Assembly (NCBI GenBank): GCA_025457785.1
Contig: JALOTS010000246.1
Location: forward strand, 1 to 7,022
From: Pontiellaceae bacterium
GTDB lineage: Bacteria; Verrucomicrobiota; Kiritimatiellia; Kiritimatiellales; Tichowtungiaceae
Length of the DNA stretch: 7,022 bases
Reading direction: 5' to 3'
Positions 1 through 5,413 of this stretch are shown here, piece after piece. Position 1 is the stretch's first letter, and the number at the start of each line of letters is the position of its first letter. The notes beneath the pieces were generated by a model. It saw only the letters and a list, made by a program, of their open reading frames with translations. It did no database searches and had not been told where the DNA came from. Both the position numbers and the translations under genes were made by a program.

Positions 1-9
1 CGGGTAGAA

Positions 10-1614
10 ATGTATCATGATCCGGATAAATTCGCGCCAAGCGATGTGATTGTAATCGGAAGCGGGATCGGCGGACTAACCGCAGCCGCGCTGCTTTCAA
101 AAGCCGGACTGAAGGTAACGGTCTTTGAAGCGCAAGCTCAGCCCGGCGGATACCTCAGCGGATTCGAACGGAGCGGGTTTGTTTTTGATACTGCGATTCA
201 ATGGCTGAATCAGTGCCATCGGAACGGATTTGTCCACTCGTTATTCAATTATCTGGGCGACGATTTTCCGCCATTCAACCCGCTCACACAGATCAGCCGG
301 ACGCATGGAGAAACCTTTGATTACCTGCTGACCACCGCTCCGCAAACTCTGCAGAACCAGCTCATCACAGATTTCCCTGCCGACAAAAAGGGAATCCTCC
401 GGTTTTTTCAGGATGCACAGGCTCTGGGAATCCGGTGGAGTCAACTGGACAATACCATCCGCGGCGTCGAAACCATGCAGGGATTGGAAAAACTGCGCTA
501 TGGATGCCGTATGCTCCGCTGGAGCCTTCCGATGGTGCGCTACCTGACATCGTCCGCCGATCGCGGCGCGGCCCGCTATTTTCAAAGTCCGGAACTGCGC
601 AAACTGTTCGGCTGGCAGGAAAGTTTTATTTCGATGCTGATGCCGGTGGCATGGGCTTCAGCCGGCAACTTCCGCGCTCCGCCCTGCGGCGGAAGTCGCG
701 CCATGGTGAACTGGCTTTGCAAAAAAATCGAAGCGTCCGGCTCCGAAATTATTCTCCATCAGCGGGTCGCCCGCATTTTACTCAATGACCGTCGGCAGGC
801 GGAAGGCGTTGTGCTGGAAAACGGCGAAACGGTGCGGGCCCGGCACATCATATCCGCCGGCGATTTACAAACACTGTACAACGACATGCTGCCGTCCGGT
901 TCTGTGCCGCAGCGCAGGCGCGAAGCCGTACGAAACGCCGACCTGTATTACTCAAATTTCACCGTATTCCTCGGTCTGGACTGCGACCCCGCCGCACTGG
1001 GATTCGGGGAGGAAATGCTTTATCTGACCCGCGAGAAAATCCCCCGCCGTGAACAGTTCAACGGCAATCCGGAAACCACCGCGCTAACCGTTCTGGCTCC
1101 GTCGGTTCGCGATCCGTCTGTGGCGCCGGACAAAAAGGGCACTTTAACGATTCACTGTCCGGCAACGATGAACAGCAATGAAATCTGGCACACCGAAAAC
1201 GGGCGCACACGCGGCGCGGCTTACCGGGCGTTTAAAAAACAGTTTGCCGAAACACTGATCCGGCGCGTTGAAGAAAGCTTTGCGTCCGGACTGCGCGGAC
1301 ACATTGCAGTAATGGAAGCCGCCACGCCCGTTACCTACTGGCGATATACCGGCAACACCGACGGAACCATTATGGGAACCCGTCCGACCGGACGGAATAT
1401 CCGCGCAAAAATATCCAATTGTAAAACTCCCGTGAAAAATCTGCTGCTCGCGGGACACTGGGCCGACTACGGCGGCGGTGTTCCCGTTGCCATGAAAACG
1501 GCCGCCAACACTGCACTGCTGATCTTGAATGAACGCTGTCCGTCTGAAGGGGAAAAGCTGAAAAACGTGATGGACGGAAAAACAACTGCAGCGTCCCATC
1601 AGGACGCGAAATAA
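10..1614 (+). CDS. FAD-dependent oxidoreductase, CrtI/CRTISO/RetSat-like (phytoene desaturase family)
   Basis: Predicted flavoprotein of 534 aa from the amine-oxidase/phytoene-desaturase superfamily. Members desaturate, saturate or isomerise polyene and isoprenoid chains at the membrane. The N-terminal Rossmann FAD site is clear: GSGIGG at residues 17-22, an acidic E40 closing the second beta strand (VTVFE), then QPGGYLSGFE, the family's GG-containing loop. The C-terminal FAD signature is also present: LLLAGHW at about 478-484 followed by DYGGGVPVAMKTAANTALLIL. Both ends are intact and the length is normal (about 490-540 aa). The last 25 or so residues are a polar tail. The ATG at 10 fits the usual short leader before the Rossmann strand, but the frame is open to base 1 and no Shine-Dalgarno site is visible in the 9 upstream bases, so an earlier start is possible. 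It is followed by rSAM1 on the same strand after 154 bp. The substrate cannot be read; a carotenoid role is only one option, since no carotenoid gene is adjacent. Confidence 0.88.
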   Translation: MYHDPDKFAPSDVIVIGSGIGGLTAAALLSKAGLKVTVFEAQAQPGGYLSGFERSGFVFDTAIQWLNQCHRNGFVHSLFNYLGDDFPPFNPLTQISRTHGETFDYLLTTAPQTLQNQLITDFPADKKGILRFFQDAQALGIRWSQLDNTIRGVETMQGLEKLRYGCRMLRWSLPMVRYLTSSADRGAARYFQSPELRKLFGWQESFISMLMPVAWASAGNFRAPPCGGSRAMVNWLCKKIEASGSEIILHQRVARILLNDRRQAEGVVLENGETVRARHIISAGDLQTLYNDMLPSGSVPQRRREAVRNADLYYSNFTVFLGLDCDPAALGFGEEMLYLTREKIPRREQFNGNPETTALTVLAPSVRDPSVAPDKKGTLTIHCPATMNSNEIWHTENGRTRGAAYRAFKKQFAETLIRRVEESFASGLRGHIAVMEAATPVTYWRYTGNTDGTIMGTRPTGRNIRAKISNCKTPVKNLLLAGHWADYGGGVPVAMKTAANTALLILNERCPSEGEKLKNVMDGKTTAASHQDAK

Positions 1615-1768
1615 TGGAATGGCGAAGCAATAGAGTGTTGATTTTTAAAGAATTGCCACCAAATCATGACGGTTGCGAACAGTTTTTACCCCTTCTTCCG
1701 GCTTGCGCTTCATTTTCCGGTCGGTAAACTCCGGCGAATCATTTACAAAATAAAACGGTACGCACCTT
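1615..1768. other. Intergenic spacer between FAD oxidoreductase and rSAM1
   Basis: This 154-bp spacer separates two same-strand genes, so rSAM1 may have its own promoter. The only candidate seen is weak: TTGCGC (1703-1708), a 16-nt gap, then TAAACT (1725-1730). No strong Shine-Dalgarno site precedes the ATG at 1769 and no convincing terminator hairpin follows the stop at 1612-1614. On the minus strand, a 45-codon open frame starts at 1782 inside rSAM1 and ends at 1645-1647. It reads as a plausible but unrecognised peptide and could be the remnant of a gene or repeat. Confidence 0.4.
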
Positions 1769-3223
1769 ATGGCAATACACATTCTGCTGGTACATCCGCT
1801 GGGCTATACAACCACCAAGGCCGCCGCGCATGATGTGGTCCGCCTTTCGAATATTATGCCGCCCATCGGATTGATCAGTCTCGCCGCCTGGCTGGATCAA
1901 AAAGGCTTTAAAACCACAGTAGTGGACTGTTTTGCCAAACCCGGATCGCAACGCCGCATTCAGGAAATTCTGGAAAACCGGCGGCCCGAATTTCTGGGTC
2001 TAAGCTGCACAACCTCAAGTTTTCACGACGGAGTCCGCATGGCCGGGTGGGCCAAGTCCATTCTGCCATCGGTTAAAACCGTGATGGGCGGCCCGCACAT
2101 TTCGGCGCTGAAAACGGAAGCGCTGCGCGGTTATCCCGCGCTGGATTTCGGCATCGCGGGCGAAGGCGAAGAAACATTTGCCGAGCTGGCCGCCGGAGGA
2201 TGGAGCCGGCCGGAACGGGTTGAAGGTCTCATCTGGCGCGATGCGGAAGGGAATCCGCAGTTCAGCGGACCGCGCAAAAAGCTCCTTGAACTCGACAGTC
2301 TGCCCTTTCCGGCTTACGAAAAACTCGACGGATATCCCCGCGCCTATACGCTGCCGATTTTTAATTATCCGCGCGCGCCCAACTCCAGCTGCGTTTCCAG
2401 CCGGGGCTGTCCCTATGCCTGCTCCTACTGCGACCGCTCCGTATTCGGCGCGAGCTTCCGCTATAATTCCGCCCGTTACATGATTGCCCACGTCCGCCAC
2501 CTGAAAGAAAAATTCGGTGTGCGGCATATCAATTTTTATGATGATCAATTCACCTTCAACCGAAAACGGATTGAAGAATTTGCGCAGGAATTAATCCGCC
2601 TCCAGATGGGAATCACCTACAACTGCGCCGCGCGGGCGGATCATCTGGACGAAGAACTCCTGCGCCTGATGAAGGCCTCGGGGTGCTGGATGATCAGTCT
2701 CGGAATTGAGACCGGAGACCCCGAACTGCTGGCCCAACACCGTCAGCGCTCCAACCTCGACCTGCTCGCCGAACGCATCCGGATGATCCACCGCGCCGGA
2801 ATCCGGATAAAAGGATTGCTTATGATCGGGCTGCCCGGCGAAACCGAAGAAAGCATTCAGCGCAGCATGGATTACGCCTTTTCTCTGCCGATTGATGACA
2901 TCAATCTGGCCAAATTCACGCCGTTCCCCGGCGCACCGCTTTATGCCGGCATTCGCGAATCGGGAACCTTTGATGAAGACTGGTCCAAAATGGACTGCAT
3001 GAATTTCCAGTTCATTCCCAACGGGATGACCCGTAAGCAACTGGACCGTCTTTTCACCGCCTTTTACAAACGGCACTTCATGCGTCCGCGTGTGCTGGCG
3101 GGCTATGTATCCATGATCTGGCGGTCACCCGACAGTTGGCGGCGTTTCTGGTTAAGCTGCGGAAGCTTCCTGCGTTTTGCCGCCAGTAACCGGAGACTTG
3201 GACAGGAAGAAAGCCGCACATGA
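1769..3223 (+). CDS. Cobalamin-binding radical SAM enzyme (class B, BchE/HpnJ-like), rSAM1
   Basis: Predicted B12-dependent radical SAM enzyme of 484 aa. The N-terminal half (about 1-190) looks like the Rossmann cobalamin-binding domain: ILLVHPLG strand, PPIGLISLAAWL, then MGGPHISA and the GEGEE turn. The radical SAM core follows with the CxxxCxxC cluster ligands C214, C218 and C221 (RGCPYACSYC). Downstream are INFYDDQFT, ISLGIETGD and KGLLMIGLPGE, all typical of the core strands that bind SAM and shape the barrel. Family members methylate unactivated carbons or drive ring formation and cyclisation in lipid, pigment and natural-product pathways; the reaction here cannot be assigned. The ATG at 1769 directly precedes the first beta strand (MAIHILLVHP), so the start is plausible despite no strong ribosome site. 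The stop overlaps the deacetylase start as ATGA at 3220-3223, suggesting coupled translation. Bases 3142-3223, encoding its basic C-terminal tail, recur in diverged form at 5290-5369. Confidence 0.9.
   Translation: MAIHILLVHPLGYTTTKAAAHDVVRLSNIMPPIGLISLAAWLDQKGFKTTVVDCFAKPGSQRRIQEILENRRPEFLGLSCTTSSFHDGVRMAGWAKSILPSVKTVMGGPHISALKTEALRGYPALDFGIAGEGEETFAELAAGGWSRPERVEGLIWRDAEGNPQFSGPRKKLLELDSLPFPAYEKLDGYPRAYTLPIFNYPRAPNSSCVSSRGCPYACSYCDRSVFGASFRYNSARYMIAHVRHLKEKFGVRHINFYDDQFTFNRKRIEEFAQELIRLQMGITYNCAARADHLDEELLRLMKASGCWMISLGIETGDPELLAQHRQRSNLDLLAERIRMIHRAGIRIKGLLMIGLPGETEESIQRSMDYAFSLPIDDINLAKFTPFPGAPLYAGIRESGTFDEDWSKMDCMNFQFIPNGMTRKQLDRLFTAFYKRHFMRPRVLAGYVSMIWRSPDSWRRFWLSCGSFLRFAASNRRLGQEESRT
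3142..3223 (+). repeat. Source copy of the rSAM1 3'-end repeat
   Basis: The 3' end of rSAM1 matches 5290-5369. The first 52 bp align with 7 mismatches by eye. The last 30 bp are diverged with a net 2-nt deletion in the other copy, ending in a shared CACATGA (3217-3223 and 5363-5369). This intact copy ends in the rSAM1 stop and the deacetylase start. Confidence 0.8.
3204..3209 (+). promoter_or_regulatory. Shine-Dalgarno site for the deacetylase, inside the rSAM1 3' end
   Basis: AGGAAG lies 10 nt before the ATG at 3220, within the last codons of rSAM1. Together with the ATGA stop/start overlap it supports the lipoprotein start at 3220 and coupled translation. The corresponding site in the degenerate copy (around 5351-5360) has become an A-rich run without the GG. 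Confidence 0.6.
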
Positions 3224-4053
3224 AAAAAATCGCTGCCCTGTTCCTCAGCACGCTGCTCCTGTTCACAGCCTGCCGCACTCTGAATCCAGAATCGGCTGCG
3301 CTGTCCGCTGATGCCCCGCAAATTTGTTTTTTGCTCACTTTCGATGACGGCCCCAGCATCCGCGAGCCGTACAATCCGACACTGGCCATCCTCGATCAAC
3401 TGGAAACCAATCCAATTCAGCCGGGAATTAAGGCTCTGTTTTTTGTGCAAACCGAACACCCGCAGGGCGGCGGAACGCCTCGCGGACGCGACATCCTGCG
3501 TGAAATCCACGAAAAAGGCCATGTAATCGGCATACACAGTGTCTCCGCCAAAGGCCATATTTCTCACACCTCACAGCCAACCGGTGAGCTTATTTACGAA
3601 ATCCAACAGGCCAAAGATGTTATTCAAAAAACAACAGGTGCCGCCCCGCTTTTTGTCCGTCCGCCGTTCGGCGCCTGCGACATCCGCACACGAACCGTTT
3701 ACCATCAACTGGGGCTTAACATGCTCATGGCCAATGTCCGTACAAAAGACGGCGTTATTTCCGGCTATAACCGGAGTTTTCGTCGGCGCTCCAATATTTA
3801 TAATGCCCTGCGAAACATCCGGAAAAACACCGCACCTGAACCCGTTACCTATGCCGTTGTCAACTTTCATGACACCAATCCCTATACCGCCCGGCACATG
3901 ACCGAATATCTGCACATCCTGATTCAAGAAGCGCGTCACGCCGGATTTGCCGTACCTGAAAATCCGTTCTGCGGAAGCCGGGAACAGGTTGTGTCGGCTG
4001 CAGAAGCCACCCGCGTTCCTCCTCCTGCCGGAAATCCGCAGGTGCAGCTTTAA
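3220..4053 (+). CDS. Polysaccharide deacetylase (NodB/CE4 fold), predicted lipoprotein
   Basis: Predicted 277-aa metal-dependent carbohydrate deacetylase with a lipoprotein signal: MKK, hydrophobic stretch, then the lipobox LFTAC with the lipid-anchor cysteine at C18. Residue +2 is Arg rather than Asp, so by E. coli rules it would go to the outer membrane. CE4 motifs are visible in order: motif 1 TFDDGP (residues 40-45; D42 is the expected catalytic base and D43 the expected metal ligand), motif 2 around H106-S107, motif 3 RPPFG (147-151) and motif 5 VNFHDT with H217-D218. Motif 2 is unusual: the common HSxxH is replaced by H106-S-V-S-A, with other histidines at H113 and H116, so metal binding may be rearranged. 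It overlaps rSAM1 by 4 nt and converges with hypA across a 109-bp gap. It probably removes acetyl groups from an envelope glycan or glycolipid; the substrate is unknown. Part of its 3' end (3895-3944) recurs in the degenerate block at 5363-5412. Confidence 0.87.
   Translation: MKKIAALFLSTLLLFTACRTLNPESAALSADAPQICFLLTFDDGPSIREPYNPTLAILDQLETNPIQPGIKALFFVQTEHPQGGGTPRGRDILREIHEKGHVIGIHSVSAKGHISHTSQPTGELIYEIQQAKDVIQKTTGAAPLFVRPPFGACDIRTRTVYHQLGLNMLMANVRTKDGVISGYNRSFRRRSNIYNALRNIRKNTAPEPVTYAVVNFHDTNPYTARHMTEYLHILIQEARHAGFAVPENPFCGSREQVVSAAEATRVPPPAGNPQVQL
3895..3944 (+). repeat. Source copy of the deacetylase 3'-end repeat
   Basis: These 50 bp, beginning at an internal CACATGA and encoding TEYLHILIQEARHAG, match 5363-5412 with 3 mismatches by eye. 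The opening CACATGA duplicates the one at 3217-3223, exactly 678 bp (226 codons) upstream. That pair of sites is the likely deletion target in the second copy. Confidence 0.85.
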
Positions 4054-4076
4054 ACAGCATCCATCAGCCCAAAGCG

Positions 4077-4211
4077 CATTTTTCGCGTCAACAACACGTC
4101 CGCCGGTTTACGAAAAAGCCCCTTTGTTTGATCTGTCCGAAAGCCGGCAATACAGATTCAGATCATTCAACCTTATCGTTAACCGGAGTGACGCAGTCCC
4201 ATTTGCCGGAA
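4077..4211. repeat. Duplicated 3' flank and 3' end of the unknown gene, copy A
   Basis: This 135-bp block matches 6888-7022 at a constant offset of 2811 bp. There are four mismatches, at 4092, 4099, 4110 and 4112; bases 4113-4211 are identical for 99 bp. The block covers about 86 bp of non-coding 3' flank (4077-4162) and the last codons of hypA (4163-4211). The non-coding part shared after 4112 is as conserved as the coding part, which points to a recent duplication or conversion rather than protein-level constraint. Confidence 0.92.
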
Positions 4212-5230
4212 TCCCATTTGCCGGAAGAACTTCCGGAACTTTTACACTCACGCTCCAGCCGTTCGCCATAGGGTGTAAACCGATACACCTTAACCCAGGT
4301 GCCATTCATACGGCCTTCCCCCAGATTATTTAACTCCGGTGGAATCGGACGATAATATCTACCGTCTCCCTTTTGTATTATTTCCGGTTTTTGAGCAACT
4401 GTGGAAGGAAGATCCAGTGGAAACTCTTTGGTTTCTCCCGGCGCAAGAAACGGCACCTTAATCCAGCCGGCAATCCGATAATCCGTCGGAAAATCCTTTG
4501 GCATCCTAAAAATCATCTGCTCAACAAAAGACTGATATTCCAGCACAAGATTTTCCAAGGGCAACTCGCCTTCGTTTTTAAGAATAATCTTCCGGGAAAC
4601 CGTCTCTGTTTGTTCAGTATAAAAATCTTTGACTTCTATTTCCCCTTCTGAACGAGAATCCTCAAAGGAAATCTTCAGGTCGGACTTAAACGCCTGATCC
4701 GCAAGTGCGCTTTCAACAAACCGCCGGTCGGCATCAGACAGATCTGCCAGCGGAACCGACTGTACACCTGTGCCGACCGTGACTTCGATTGCTTCTTCTT
4801 TCTTGCGGTATCGCGGGGTCGCCACCAAATAGGAAAAACCATCCTTTGTTTTCACCTCAAACTTCTGTTTTTTTATGCGAACCTTATCGGTCGTTCCTTC
4901 AAAGAACGCCGCTAAATTAAGGGCATAGTTGCTCGACGCGTCGTTATATTTTTCGACCGGTTTCCGAACCGAAAAAAGCAGCCCGCCGCACTTTTGCAGC
5001 GGCGCATAAACCACCTCCATATGCCCGATTGAAAAATCAACCACCTTGGCTTGAGCCAAGGCATCCCCTTCAACCGCCGCAGCCTGCAGCGATTTGAACT
5101 CCTCAACATTTACCGGCGGAAATTTCGGATCATCATTCTGAACCCGTTTAACCAAATCCGGAATGGTGACACCGTACCCGGAAGCCGTCGCGAATAAAAC
5201 CAGCGCAAAAGACCAAATTGTTTTTTTCAT
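4163..5230 (-). CDS. Secreted protein of unknown function with SHD1-like segment (hypA)
   Basis: I do not recognise this 355-aa protein as a named family. The ATG at 5230 is chosen because it begins a good signal peptide (MKKTIWSFALVLFATASGYG); the frame stays open to an ATG at 5266, but that would place 12 polar residues before the signal. After the signal comes a helical part with AAAVEGDALAQAKV (about 50-62), resembling one Sel1-type repeat. Next is a segment around 124-178 ending in VPLADLSDADRRFVESA, like the SLA1 homology domain 1 pattern common in Planctomycetes and Verrucomicrobia. A beta-rich region (about 194-278) contains SRKIILKNEGELPLENLVLEY and FLAPGETKEFPL, resembling an Ig-like extracytoplasmic fold. 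Near the C-terminus is a duplicated SGKWD (336-345) from a 15-bp tandem repeat. The gene looks richer in A+T than its neighbours. It lies 183 bp downstream of rSAM2 on the same strand and converges with the deacetylase. A second copy starts to appear at the right edge of the window. It is probably periplasmic or surface-exposed. Confidence 0.8.
   Translation of the reverse strand: MKKTIWSFALVLFATASGYGVTIPDLVKRVQNDDPKFPPVNVEEFKSLQAAAVEGDALAQAKVVDFSIGHMEVVYAPLQKCGGLLFSVRKPVEKYNDASSNYALNLAAFFEGTTDKVRIKKQKFEVKTKDGFSYLVATPRYRKKEEAIEVTVGTGVQSVPLADLSDADRRFVESALADQAFKSDLKISFEDSRSEGEIEVKDFYTEQTETVSRKIILKNEGELPLENLVLEYQSFVEQMIFRMPKDFPTDYRIAGWIKVPFLAPGETKEFPLDLPSTVAQKPEIIQKGDGRYYRPIPPELNNLGEGRMNGTWVKVYRFTPYGERLERECKSSGSSSGKWDSGKWDCVTPVNDKVE
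4197..4226 (-). repeat. Two perfect tandem copies of a 15-bp unit in hypA
   Basis: TCCCATTTGCCGGAA occurs at 4197-4211 and again at 4212-4226, encoding a doubled SGKWD near the C-terminus of hypA. The unit is a multiple of three, so copy number can change without a frameshift. The window ends at the end of the first such unit in the second gene copy (7008-7022). Confidence 0.9.
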
Positions 5231-5289
5231 GCGGTTACTTTTGTTCAAATCACCTGAAGTTTGCAAGGACGAAGTTTTCCGGGGGAAAC
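5231..5289 (-). promoter_or_regulatory. Upstream region of hypA, with a 14-bp palindrome at 5284-5297
   Basis: This stretch separates the hypA start (5230) from the degenerate repeat block. It contains a perfect palindrome, GGAAACGCGTTTCC (5284-5297), about 55-67 bp upstream of the hypA ATG and overlapping the edge of the rSAM1-like repeat. An overlapping small hairpin TTTCC-GGG-GGAAA lies at 5276-5288. The palindrome could be an operator or a trace of the duplication breakpoint. No clear -35/-10 pair or strong Shine-Dalgarno site was found. Confidence 0.3.
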
Positions 5290-5412
5290 GCGTTTCCGGT
5301 TAAACTGCGGAAGTTTCCTTTGCTTTGCCGCCAGAAACCGGCGGCTGAAAAAAGAAAAAACTCACATGACGGAATATCTGCACATCCTGACTGAAGAAGC
5401 GCGTCACGCCGG
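5290..5412 (+). pseudogene. Degenerate fusion of rSAM1 3' end and deacetylase 3' end
   Basis: Two pieces that lie 671 bp apart in the intact genes are joined here. Bases 5290-5369 match the rSAM1 3' end (3142-3223), giving CGSFL-CFAA-NRRL in translation. Bases 5363-5412 match deacetylase 3895-3944, giving MTEYLHILTEEARHAG. They share one CACATGA (5363-5369), whereas the intact locus has CACATGA at both 3217 and 3895. A 678-bp deletion between those direct repeats gives exactly this structure. A net 2-nt loss in the rSAM1 part also puts both pieces in one reading frame, and the frame 5261-5764 runs on into antisense of rSAM2. Neither piece contains a catalytic motif, and the Shine-Dalgarno site is degraded. 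It is best read as a relic of a second copy of the operon; a short expressed peptide cannot be ruled out but is unlikely. Confidence 0.8.
5327..5345. other. GC-rich hairpin in the degenerate block
   Basis: GCCGCC (5327-5332) and GGCGGC (5340-5345) form a perfect 6-bp stem with a 7-nt loop. On the plus strand it is followed by A-rich, not T-rich, sequence. On the minus strand the T tract comes before the hairpin. It therefore does not look like an intrinsic terminator in either direction. The intact copy near 3180-3195 does not preserve the stem, so it may be fortuitous. Confidence 0.3.
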
Positions 5413-5413
5413 C

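Noticed and set aside
1703..1730. sigma70-like promoter TTGCGC-N16-TAAACT before rSAM1
   Set aside because: Both boxes match the consensus poorly and the organism's promoter rules are unknown, so it is only mentioned in the spacer entry.
2015..2548. A 177-codon minus-strand frame opposite rSAM1
   Set aside because: It covers the region encoding the B12 domain and the CxxxCxxC motif on the other strand. The Ala/Gly-rich translation shows no domain.
4102..4148. Possible hairpin GCCGGTTT / AAAGCCGGC between the convergent genes, as a terminator
   Set aside because: The stem needs a bulge, the loop is about 30 nt and no T tract follows on either strand. It is kept in both copies, but the whole block is duplicated, so that is not independent evidence.
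3142..5412. The repeats as an insertion sequence or transposon
   Set aside because: No transposase gene, terminal inverted repeats or target-site duplication were seen. The repeated parts are gene ends, fitting segmental duplication and deletion better.
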